From: Mauremys mutica
Taxonomy: Eukaryota; Chordata; Testudines; Geoemydidae
Direction: 5' to 3'
Assembly (NCBI RefSeq): GCF_020497125.1
Contig: NC_059082.1
Span: forward strand, 23,086,965 to 23,150,964
Length of the DNA stretch: 64,000 nt
Positions 1 through 10,299 of the stretch are shown here, piece after piece. The position numbers and the translations under genes are program-made. Under the pieces are notes generated by a model, which had not been told where the DNA came from, did no database searches, and saw only the letters and a list, made by a program, of their open reading frames with translations. Numbering within the stretch: position 1 is the stretch's first letter; each line of letters starts with the position of its first letter.

Positions 1-543
1 TCTTTTAGCCACAAATACATGATAATTAGGTTTACTAACCTAATCAGTTAGAAATACTGATTTTTGTCAAATTTTGTTTGTCACAAATATTTATATTGTT
101 TTGAGCAAAGCTAGTTTAGTTGTGCTTATCGCACACACAGTAAAGACCCACAGGTTTGAACTTGTTGAGTGAATATGTTATATTCAAGATGGCGTAAAGA
201 GAATGGTGTGTGCATACCACTGCAGTTCACACAGCCTTGAGCGGAAGGGGTACAAGATCACTAACTGAAACGTGCCTGAAAGGGGTAGACATCAACATGC
301 ATGCGTGCCACGTTCTCTTTACGCCATGATATTCAATACGAGATCTATCAATAACCGGAAAAAGAGTTTTATGTCAAATTATAGTCATTCAAAAAGAGTT
401 GTAAACTACGCTTCAAATATGCCAAATTTAAAATAAAAAAAAATTTAAAGACCCTTTTAAAAAAATTATGATTCTTTCATGGAACACCTATTCACATCGT
501 GCGGAACACCAGTGTTCCGCGGAACACAGTTTGGGAAACACTG
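1..543. mobile_element. hAT-like element, one terminus, interrupted
   Basis: The right edge (about 500-543) ends in TTTGGGAAACACTG, whose complement begins CAGTGTTTCCCAAA. That is typical of hAT termini. Close inside it is a GTTCCGCGGAAC palindrome. The left end is outside the window or lost. A separate 141-bp MITE is inserted at 188-328. No transposase frame is visible. Confidence 0.5.
188..328. mobile_element. 141-bp MITE with 8-bp target duplication
   Basis: The terminal inverted repeats are GATGGCGTAAAGAGAA at the left and its near-complement TTCTCTTTACGCCATG at the right. Identical 8-bp flanks (ATATTCAA) lie at 180-187 and 329-336. An 8-bp duplication fits hAT superfamily insertion. The termini are not the usual CAGGG type and I do not recognise the family. 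Confidence 0.7.
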
Positions 544-559
544 TCCTATGGCATATGCT

Positions 560-610
560 AAAAGTTCCCTACTGCACATTAACATAGTGCACGTGCACTA
601 AGGAACTTTT
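560..610. repeat. imperfect hairpin, MITE-like
   Basis: AAAAGTTCC at 560-568 is mirrored by GGAACTTTT at 602-610, and pairing continues inward with mismatches to GTGCAC near the centre. It probably belongs to a short foldback element covering roughly 550-665. Confidence 0.4.
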
Positions 611-670
611 AGTGCGCATCAGCAAGGTCTACACAGGCCATAGTGTGCAACATGTTGGTGTGAGTTGCCC

Positions 671-2809
671 CACCATGTAGACAAATCCATAGCTGTTGTG
701 TTTGCATTTTCTTTTTGAGGCAATGGGCCTTTTACACTGGGATGCTCGATTGAAACTGGATTTTCTGCTCTAGAGTCAATATAATCTCAATAGTAACACA
801 GAAAAAATCCTACACCAGCCATTAATTATCAAGCAGCAATTCCATTTTGACTCAGTTTTAAGCCTAGTGACTTTCAGTATCAGGGAACACCATTCCCTTG
901 GTAGCCACCATGCCCAGTTCATGCATTTACATTGAATTTGTCATAATGGTTCTGATCCTGATCCTATCAAACTCAATGGCAAAATTCTCAGTGACTTCAG
1001 TAGCACAACATAGAGTCCAATGAAAGGAAGGTAGTTCAAAGAGAAGAAGCCTTTCAAGTTTTTGAATGAGAGAGTAGATGACATGGTGGGTGCAAATAAG
1101 TTTCACTACTTAATGGTATGTCTTATATATTATCTGAACAGAAGCTGGAGGAGTCCATTTCCCCAAAGCAACAACAAATAAAATGCCCCCACCACTCGTA
1201 AAGGTAACTTGGAAATTAAGAGGGAAAGAACTGTTCACCATCTATGTCACCCTGCCCTTCAGCTCTATTTGCCTTCCAGCAGGTATCTCCAAAAGCTTCA
1301 CATCAGACACTCAGCCATTCCTGTGATAAGGGCTGGATCCCACAAGGATCTGAGTGCCTTCAGCTCCCATTAATTTTAGTGAGATTTGAGGGCACCTTCC
1401 AGAAGATGTTCAGAATTTGACTAGACTGGGCCCTATATTTTTTGACAGATGTTCTAAAGACATCTCTCAATAATTTACAAATTCAGATTAGTCCAAATTT
1501 TGCACCAAATTTATTCTTGGTGAAACTCCATGTAACAGGGCTCCAGGCTCATCCAGTCCAGCTTTAGGTTCCTCTGCTAGCTCAGTTCACCTTTCATGTC
1601 ACATCAATCAGATCACCACAGTGATTTTCACTGTGTTTTCACAGTACCACTCCCCTTCTGGGCCTGGTTTACTACCATACACAATTATACTCAAAACCAT
1701 ACAGCCCTCTTCCCCAGGCTCAATTAGTTCTTTCAGTTTATAACAGGCTTCAGCATGCATAGCCCTGCCTCAATCCTTTGTGGCCATTCTATGTGGGGGC
1801 TTCTTTTCCACCACAGACTCCTCATCCAAGACTTGTCCCTCAACAACCTTCTGCGAGTTTGTATGCCAGGCCTTCTGCCTGGAAGAACTTGAAACTTCCC
1901 CCTCCTCCCTGCTGTTTTTCTCTCTTCCATACAGGTGCCAGAACATTCTCAGTGTGACCTCAGGCTACACTTATATTCCCCAGAAGGCCTTGTTCTTAGT
2001 CATATGATCCCATCACGTGACTCCCCCCTCCCTTGCTCTGAGGTAAAGTTAGTCTCAGGTGAATTTGAACTCAGGACCCTTTCAAAGGGCCAGTTCACCC
2101 TGTGACACTCAATTGAAATTATGGAGTTTTACCAAAAATGAAATTGAGTCAGTGCTGTGCTCAGTGTGCTTCTCAATTATTGTAGCTACACTGCTGAGCA
2201 TAGTGGGAATTATAGCCATAACTTTCTACATAATCTATAGACAAAAAAGGATAATTCGCTTCTGGAGAAAAATGATAGCCTTGGTAGAGCTACAATCCTG
2301 CCCAAGCTAAGTTCATACCATGACTCTTATGAAGGCAGATTTACAAGAGAATAGGGCAGGAAAGTAGTACATACTTAAATACAAGGCAATATTTAAAGTA
2401 GCCACGTGCTTGGTTTACAAGTTAACTTGCATACCATATACCAAAGGAGTCAATAGGTCTGAGTTTATTAGGTGAATACCAGAGATATTGCACAACTGTC
2501 ACAGCCTCGTTTTAGTTGTGCAGTTTAGCTGAAGCCTTTGAAACCTATCTAGTGCCATTTACTATTAAGTTTTTGATAAAAAAAACAATTTAACGTAGAA
2601 TCTATAAAACAAAAAACATGTAGTCTAAGAGACAACAGTGCAGTCACTTCCTGAAAATCCAGTTGGTTGACAATGTTCATTGCTGTGCTTTCAATATCCC
2701 ATAGATATTAATTGTTGCTAGGAAAGTGTGGTGGTGCTAGATACGAGCACCCTTTTTTGTGTTCCTACCCTGTCATCTTTTTGTTTGAAATAAACCTCAA
2801 AACATCCCT
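671..2809. other. gene-free interval
   Basis: No supported gene. Short frames at 1780-2007 and 2059-2310 lack homology or splice context. No clear repeat family was recognised. Confidence 0.5.
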
Positions 2810-2817
2810 TAAGATGT

Positions 2818-3333
2818 AGGGCCGGCTCTGGCTTTTTTGCCTCCCCAAGCAAAAAAACAAAACCAAAAAACAAACAAACCTGCGGGGCGACTGGAGCCAG
2901 GGTGCAAACTTTCAGCTAGCAGGACTCCCTGCGCTGCAGATGTGCCCCGGGCAGTGGAGTGCGTGCCCCGGCTAGCAGGGGGGAGGGGGAGGAAGTGGGG
3001 GGGGAGAGAGAAGGGGGGCGGCCAGGGCTTCCTTCAGCCATGGTGCTCACCACTCAGCCCCTCCCGCCGTGCCGCCTGCCGGGAGGGCTCCGCACCGCTC
3101 CGGTCGGCGGGGAGGGAAGGACACGGGCTGCCAGGCTTGCTGGCTCCCAGCAGGGCGCTCCCCTCTTCCGCACCGCCGCCCCCTACAGGGCAGCCAAAGC
3201 GGCGAACAAAAAAAAAAAAGAAAAGAAAAAAAAAGGGCGGCCATGCCGCTCTAGGATTGGACGGAACACCGCCCCTTAGAATCTGCTGCCCCAAGCACGT
3301 GCTTGCTTGGCTGGTCCCTGGAGCCGGCCCTGG
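2818..3333. mobile_element. GC-rich hAT MITE with 8-bp TSD
   Basis: The termini are inverted: AGGGCCGGCTC at the left and GAGCCGGCCCTGG at the right. Perfect 8-bp duplications (TAAGATGT) flank it at 2810-2817 and 3334-3341. The interior is strongly GC-rich, with a poly-A/AAAG stretch near 3208-3235, unlike the AT-rich surroundings. A related left end occurs inside the Harbinger element at about 19402. Open frames inside (2837-3343) are by-products of base composition. Confidence 0.85.
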
Positions 3334-3341
3334 TAAGATGT

Positions 3342-6330
3342 GAAGATTTTATGTGCTATTTTTCCACACTGCTGGCACTAAGGAAAATATGCTATTTGCT
3401 ATGAAACCACATTTGACTATAAATATTTAGGAAGAAATTAATTTAAAATATTATTCATTTATCATCCAAATACTTTGCCTGGAGTTAAAATGGAACACAT
3501 TAATAGCTATACTAATCATTGCTGGTGATAGATAAATTAGGGGTAATATTTCCCCCCACTAATTTTACCAAAATAGAGATATGGCTGATTATTGCACATT
3601 ATTTGTTTGCATGATCAATGAGGAAAATGTTGGTGTGTAATATACACTAGACAGATCAGGCTTCTGGGTTTTATAAACAATTTAATGGATAATTCAAAGC
3701 TAAAATATAAGTTTTTTGAGCATTTTAAACATGTTTTCACCCCTGTATGAACTGTGTGAGGCTTTCACTAATCATTTCATTACATTTTTTAATATATTTC
3801 AATAATTTTAAACCACCCTGGATCCTGATTAGGCAAATATTGTCGAAGTCATAGCCCAGAATTCTTTAACAGGTAAGGTGTCAAAATTGGTTGACAGACA
3901 GGGTAACTTTGAAAACTGCAGGGCTTCTTCTGGAGAACTTTTAACACAAGATCTCTCAGGTTATTGCCCACACAAAATAGCATAGAATAAGTACTGTCCC
4001 TCTGCCTGGAATGGAACGACACAATAATGGGCCTCACCACATGGCCTATATGTACAAATGTTTGTTTGTTATCACATGAGAATTAGATTAAAATAGCACT
4101 GCAAATGAATGTGACCTCAGCTCATAGTCATCCCATGTCTAGTTCCAGAGCCAACGGTTCTGGAGGCGGTTAGGGGAAGGGGCGCTTCCCTGTGAGGGAT
4201 TGCACAACCCCCAGCCATTTGGACTGATGTTTCAACAGTAAAATGTGGAGATTACCCAGATACAAATTTCACTGGACCCAGAGTTATTTTTATAGATACC
4301 ATACCCTGAAATTCCACTAATGAACTACTTTCAGGACTCGTATGACACCACCATCTGCTCTGGGGGATATACTCTGGCTCACTTCACCCATTGTAACAGT
4401 GGATTAGCAGAGTCTAGTATATCATAGTTTTACACAAATTTGGGGACCAGTTCCACATTCCTCATGCATGCAAAATTCCACTGGTGACTATGTACCTCCA
4501 GTTACATTACCACGCTGGTAAACCTTATGACATCTCAACCAAACCTATTAATGTGGCAAACTTTTCAGAAGTTTCATCCCCTGGAGGATGAAAGGACAAT
4601 AGCAACTATAGCAAAAATAGGTATTAAAGTACTGAGAGCCTGCCTCTAATTTATTACTGAAAGTACATCCAAGTTAAAAACAGCACCATTTAATTGCAGA
4701 TGTCGTCATTAATAAAAGTTTGAAAGGGAAAAAAATCCCTATACATGTTCACCAAGTCACTTAACCAAAAGAAATCTTTATTTAATTATGGTACATATTT
4801 TTTAAACAAGCAAAGCAATTAGAATGGTGTATTGGAGTCTCTGCTTCTCTCACATTTGGCTCCTTTTGAAATTTCCTTTTGGTTGAATTTTTTCTCCTTT
4901 AAGTTGTTTAACTGAGTATTTTTCCCTGAAGAAAAACAAAAGCTATTTATCTTCCTCGGATACTTACGGCCTGATTCTCCTTTTGCTTATATCAGTACAA
5001 ATCAAGCGTAATTACACTGGGGTCTATGGACTTATACCAGTGTAAACTGATGTCAGTAAGAGGAAGATCCATCCCTTTGTTTATAAATTTTTTTTAATTA
5101 ATTTTTTTAAAAAGACGACGCTGAAAGTATTTGTTTCCCATCTCAATTGGAACATAAAATAAATGCTCAGATCCTGGAATCTGATCTGTGTGGCATTTGC
5201 CCACATGGGTCAGGTCGCAGGAACAGGGACATGGTCCCAAACAAACAATCATGATAAAGCAGCCTACCTCACTTGTTTCCTTGATCTCATTTTAAGAAAG
5301 AGGGAGTGTTTTCCTGCTGTATGTTTGCTGTCACTGAAACGGCTTTTTCCAGTATCTAGAGCCAATAATGAACTGTTATCAACTGTCTGCAATAAAATGG
5401 TGGCAATAAACAACACATGGTGGGTTTAAAGTAACCCCTGTGCTTTATTTAACCCAGTCATGTCCCTGTACAAATACAGTGCTGTCAGACCGTTTTCGCC
5501 TGACCCTTGAAAGAGGCTTTAAAAGGATTTTATATTTGAAAAAAACAAACTCAAATGAATACAGTGCTCAGGAAACTGCAGGATTGGGAGCCAGGTAGCA
5601 GCAATGTAAGTTCTCTCACACTAACCTGCCAATGAGCTGGAGGGACCACCTCTATGTCCATCTAATTCCTCATCTCTGCTCATGCTACCAGCAAAGGTAC
5701 CAGATGAAGTGGTGACTGTTTGTGGTCCACTAGAGATTGTGCCAAGAACACATGGCCAACCAAAATGTGAGAAATTTTTGACACTGCTGATTTGGGTTGA
5801 ATTTAGACTGGCAGTGTATATGCAAAATCTTTCAGAAAACAGATTATGTTCCTGGCCCTAGCCCCTGTTTGCTGCTCCAGTGGGATACAGAGGCCAAAAC
5901 TGTGCTGTACAGGGTCTAAAGAGAATTCCTCTGCTAAAGGCACAGCACAGAGTCTCCCAGAAACCGTTCTATGCCGGCCTTTTCACGAGCCCTAGGATCA
6001 AGAGTGCTGAGGCAGAAGGAAAAAGTCTGGTAGTGCACTCCTAGAAATTCTGGGCTGTTCCAAATTGTCTCAGGTAGCCGCCATCAATTACAGCATCCTG
6101 GGACTGCTCTCATTTATGCCACAAGCCATTTTGACCTCTTCCCCTCCCCTGAGCAGCCCAGAATCTTGAAGATGCAGAGGTGGCTTAAGTTACCTTCCTA
6201 CTACTTCTTCCTTGGTTGTGCCTTCTATGTTGCACCAGCAGGAGGGGTAACAGAATTTCAATTCATATAGCATTACCAACTCCTTGAACTGCCTTCCCCT
6301 TCCCCATGCTGCATTTATAAAGCTGTCAGT
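3342..6330. other. gene-free interval
   Basis: AT-rich intergenic DNA without a supportable gene. A decayed interspersed repeat with internal inverted symmetry around 'ttacactgg...ccagtgtaa' lies at about 4970-5075. Confidence 0.5.
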
Positions 6331-6334
6331 GGGG

Positions 6335-6624
6335 CCTTATCTATACTGGGGACCAGGGCTGTCCCTAGGGGGGTGCAGGGCCTGGGGCGGGAGTGATGAA
6401 TCCATCACTTCTGGGTCCAACCCTTCACTTCCGGGACTGACTGCGTCTGGCGCCGGTCAATTGCACCGGTGGCCCATGGGGTCACCCAAAGCACAGGGCC
6501 CAGAGCGGTCACCCCGATTTGACGTACCCTAGGGATGGCTCTGCTGGGGATTTCCCTAACTACAGCCATCAGTGGCCAGTCACTAACATAGTTGCACCTG
6601 GGCAAACATCTAGTGTAGATAAGG
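6335..6624. mobile_element. old MITE hosting a younger insertion
   Basis: CCTTATCTATACT at 6335-6347 and AGTGTAGATAAGG at 6612-6624 are inverted repeats matching 12 of 13 bases. The hAT MITE at 6354-6543 sits inside, immediately after the left repeat, so the original element was only about 100 bp. Such CTACACT-type ends fit Harbinger-like MITEs. Confidence 0.55.
6354..6543. mobile_element. 190-bp hAT MITE, nested
   Basis: The left end CAGGGCTGTCCCTAGGG is inverted at the right end as CCCTAGGGATGGCTCTG. The flanking 8-mers CTGGGGAC (6346-6353) and CTGGGGAT (6544-6551) match at 7 of 8 positions, consistent with a slightly diverged hAT target duplication. Confidence 0.75.
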
Positions 6625-6629
6625 AAAGC

Positions 6630-9300
6630 TCTAGTGGAACAGCTTACTCCAGATTCAAGCCAAGGTGAGCTCCACAAGTGCATATGACAGGTCTCTCACA
6701 TCTCTTCAAACATTTTACTTTCTTATCTGTCTTGTCTTTTTAGATGGTAAACTCTGGGGGGGGGCAGGGCCTGTCTCTTACCAGGTATTTGTACAGTGGA
6801 GCCCTGCTCCTGGTTGAGGCCTCCTATGTCTACGAATATGATTAGGATTTACAGACTATATGTGGCAACAATACCAAGTGGTTATATAACAGCAGCTCAA
6901 TAACACTGACATGGTATTAGCTTGGATTAAGCCTGTGCAGCTGTGCAAACTAGAGTTGCCTTGTCTAATTGACCCCACCCCATTATTCAGGCAATTTTTA
7001 TCCAAAATTTGAAATTAAATTAGCAAATGAAGTTTGAAGTGAAGTTAGAGCTCTTCCCCCAGCCCTAACCAGATACCAAGGTCACCACAACTTTTAACTC
7101 AACCAGTCCCAATTTCAGATGAGTTTCCTGAGAAATGAGCAATCTAAAATTTGTGTAGTTAAACATCTGAGCTTGCACAGAATGCAGGGAACAAGTTACA
7201 GGATTTGCCTACGAAAAAATTCTAGTCTAAGATTTCCCTGTGAAACAACTGATATCTAACGAAATATGTTCTGGCCTGACACAGGGAGGACTTTTTCCTA
7301 TTGTTTAATTAAGAGAGGAAGGTCTAGAAACTGAACAGCGATCACAAGGGAAAAAGAAGAACACACATGGGAAATATGGGGGGAACTTGCCAACAATGGG
7401 CAGGAAAGTAAAAGCGACAGTCATTTATAGATGGTGATACCACCTCTGGCCCCTCAGACTCTGCTCTTCTCCATGGGTGTTAGGCATTTCCTGTCCATCA
7501 TTAGGAGCATGGCCCCTACAGAGATACACCATATGGGAGAAGACACGCCCCCCCGGCCCTTAGTGCTGTGCTTTTGTGATTGAAAATCCCAAGTGGGGTG
7601 GGCTCCAGACACTCTTCCTGCACTGCCTCTTCTTAGGGGCAGAAGGTGGTTTCACCTCTCCAGTACGGTCTGTGTGAAATTCCCAAACAAGATTACAAAA
7701 CTACTCAGGCTGTGGTAAAACAAGATCTATTTAGACAGAGAATGTCAAAATAAAAAACAAACAACAAAAATGGATTGTGTATCACACCTAGGAACGCTCT
7801 GTCAACCATACATCGCAGAAGCACAATGCAGTCTGGCTACAACCCCGTTCCAGCCACTATAGGGGTAGCGTAGAATCCAATTAGGCTGGTTCTATGCCCT
7901 CTGGACTGCCAATATTCCCAGCTGGGGAGATGTAGCCAGAGTCAACCCCCCTATACATTGCCAGAGTGAGTGCTAAGATATGGTGTTGAATGGAAACCAA
8001 GGAGAAGATATTTGCCAGATTTGGGACACTGGCATTTTCCTTTGTACATATGAAGAAATGTATTTACCTACTAAACTCTTTCATTATTATTTGCATTTCA
8101 AGCTCTAAGTAGTATTGGGACCCCAATGTTAGGCACTGAATAGAAGATGGTCTCTGCCCCCAAAAGCTTACAGTCTAAAGACACAGACAAAACTGATGTA
8201 GATGAACAACAAAAAAGAATTGTCCAAATTTCCATAATTAACAATGACTTTTCATTTTTTAAACCCTCACCAGGTTTGTTAAAACTATTAACAAAACTGT
8301 TAACTGTCTTCATGATAAAAAACCAGCAAAACTCATAATATGAATCAGACATTGGATTTAACCATGTCAAAGAAGTTAGATATGACTCTTGCTGTTTACG
8401 CTGAAGTAGTTTAAGCATGACTTGTCCTGTAAGGAAGACAAGAAAATAATGTGTCAAATAAATAAATCCAGGAACATTGTGTATAGAAATATAGGCAGGG
8501 AGGGAAAGGGCAGGAAATGATGATTCATAACATGTTGCAGTAAAGAGTTTAATATCTTCATAGTAATTTGTTTTCCCCTCTGTCATAATGTAATTTGAAG
8601 TAATACCTTTTCAATAATTTTTGATAATCAGAAAGGGCAGTAGGCAGTCTGGAGTTATTGTCCTTAGATACAAATCAGGAAAGTGTGTGAAAATATAAAA
8701 AAATCTCATTCAGTTGTAGGAGGGTTGCTTGTATTAATGCCAGCCGGCATAGTGGCTTAGAAGAGAGCAGAATGGATATTGCTCAATGTACTATTCTGAA
8801 AAACATTCAACATGTGTATATAGTACATTGGGATTAGAGGGTTCTACTAAATTATAATCTTGATTTCCCCAAAATAAACACAATCCTAATGTCTCCTATC
8901 AACTTGCAGTCCTCATTCCAGCAACATTCCTGTTGACTTCACTGGACTTTCACTGGCTCTGAGACTGGTTCCAGCATCTTTTAAAGGAGGCAAGTTTAAT
9001 TTGAAATGAGAGTATGGAGTAATTTGCTTTAAAAAAAAAAGCACAGTTTTGTTGGTTGTGAAATGCCAGGAAAGTTGAAAAATTAATAGCAAGGCTATAA
9101 AAGAATTGGAAATGAAGGAAGCTTATTGCTTCAGAAACAGCCCTTTTCCTGTTACCTTGCGATGGCTGTGTGTGTGTGTGTTTTGGCACGAACAGTAGTT
9201 TTGTTTTTTAAAAAGTAAGGATTTTCCCATCCTTTCAAACTTAGATTGTCTGAATGTATATGCTGAATATGTGGAGCATAAACATTCTAAACAGTCTTTT
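6630..9300. other. gene-free interval with SINE-like fragments
   Basis: No gene is supported. Fragments of one SINE-like repeat family (including 'cttacagtctaaa' or its complement) occur at about 6728-6860 and 8098-8205. The 162-codon minus-strand frame over 8098-8586 overlaps the second fragment and has no recognisable domain. Confidence 0.4.
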
Positions 9301-9309
9301 TTGTTTTCA

Positions 9310-9610
9310 GCGTTGTTGTAGCCATGTTGGTCCCAGTATGTTAGAGAGACAAGGTGGGTAAGGTAATATCTTTTATTGGACCAACTTCTGTTTGTTGGAG
9401 ACAAGCTTTCACACTACATAGAGCTCTTCTTCAGGTCTCGGGAAGGTACTCCTAGCCTCACAATTAAACACAAGGTGGAACAGATTGTTTAGCATAAGTT
9501 AAGACTTATTCTAAGTGACCGTTCAAGATGAAGTGGCCCATTAATACCTCTGCAGTCACAGGACAAAAGGGGGATTAGTGGGTTACAGATTGTTGTAATA
9601 AATCATAATC
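9310..9610 (+). repeat. interspersed repeat copy ('gttgtagccatgttggtcc')
   Basis: This block begins near 'gttgtagccatgttggtcc' and includes 'ttttattggaccaacttctg' and 'gagctcttcttcaggtct'. A second, shorter copy lies in the opposite orientation at 35690-35815, which establishes a dispersed family. The class is not certain from sequence alone. Confidence 0.7.
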
Positions 9611-10108
9611 ACAATCACATCTGGCTTGCTCCTTCCAGCATGCGGGGAATTCTTTCGGATCCTTTTACTTCAACTCTTATGAGCCCATCCTTTTCATTTA
9701 TTGCTGGCATCCATTTCTTTTCTCCATTGTCACTGTACAGTTCTTTATGTCTTCAGTGCAGAAATCTTGAACTAATTTGGTGTCCTCATCTTTAGAACTG
9801 GAGCTGGTTGGGAATTTTCCATTGGAATGTTTTTCCATCAGAAAAATCAGTTTCCTCAAAAATCACGAGGGAAAAAAAATCTCAGTTTTGTCAGAAGTCT
9901 TCAATTTTCCAAAGGCAAAAATCAAAATGAAATATTTCAAGTCCATTTGACCTAAATCAGAATATGTCATTTTAGTGAACTGAACCACAAACTTTAGTTT
10001 TGAATCAGTTCAGTAAAACATTAAACTGGATTTCCATACAAGTGAACTGCCTTATGGAAGTTGTAGTCCTCCAATGAGCTCAGCCCATAGATGACAATAA
10101 GAGTCTGA

Positions 10109-10278
10109 ACTACATTTCCCATAATCCATTATGCAGAGCTTGGCCAGAGGTAAATCTGCATTGCATCATGGATGTCACATGATTGGCTGCATCATGGGAG
10201 CTGTGGTCTGGCCAGAGAGCTTGTCTCATAAGTGAGAATGGCAGTATCAGGCCCCCAGAACTACAAGTCCCATGAGGC
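10109..10278. promoter_or_regulatory. cluster of ZNF143/THAP11-like motifs
   Basis: Three close matches to the ACTACAnnTCCCAnnATGC class occur within 170 bp: 10109-10127 (plus), 10189-10207 (minus) and 10260-10278 (plus). A partial fourth is near 10163-10178. This motif is bound by ZNF143 (Staf) and THAP11. There is no visible gene start nearby, so the motifs may derive from an old repeat. Confidence 0.45.
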
Positions 10279-10299
10279 AATAGTTTTGGCAATGCCAAA

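Noticed and set aside
2059..2310. 83-codon frame with a hydrophobic, membrane-like segment
   Set aside because: One hydrophobic stretch in AT-rich DNA is expected by chance, and there is no exon context.
2837..3343. 168-codon plus-strand frame with lysine and arginine tracts
   Set aside because: It lies within a hAT MITE bounded by an 8-bp duplication. GC-rich composition lowers stop frequency, and the lysine run comes from an A-rich tract.
8098..8586. 162-codon minus-strand frame, the longest in the window apart from the transposase
   Set aside because: No recognisable domain, no splice or promoter context, and it overlaps a SINE-like fragment. AT-rich chance frame.
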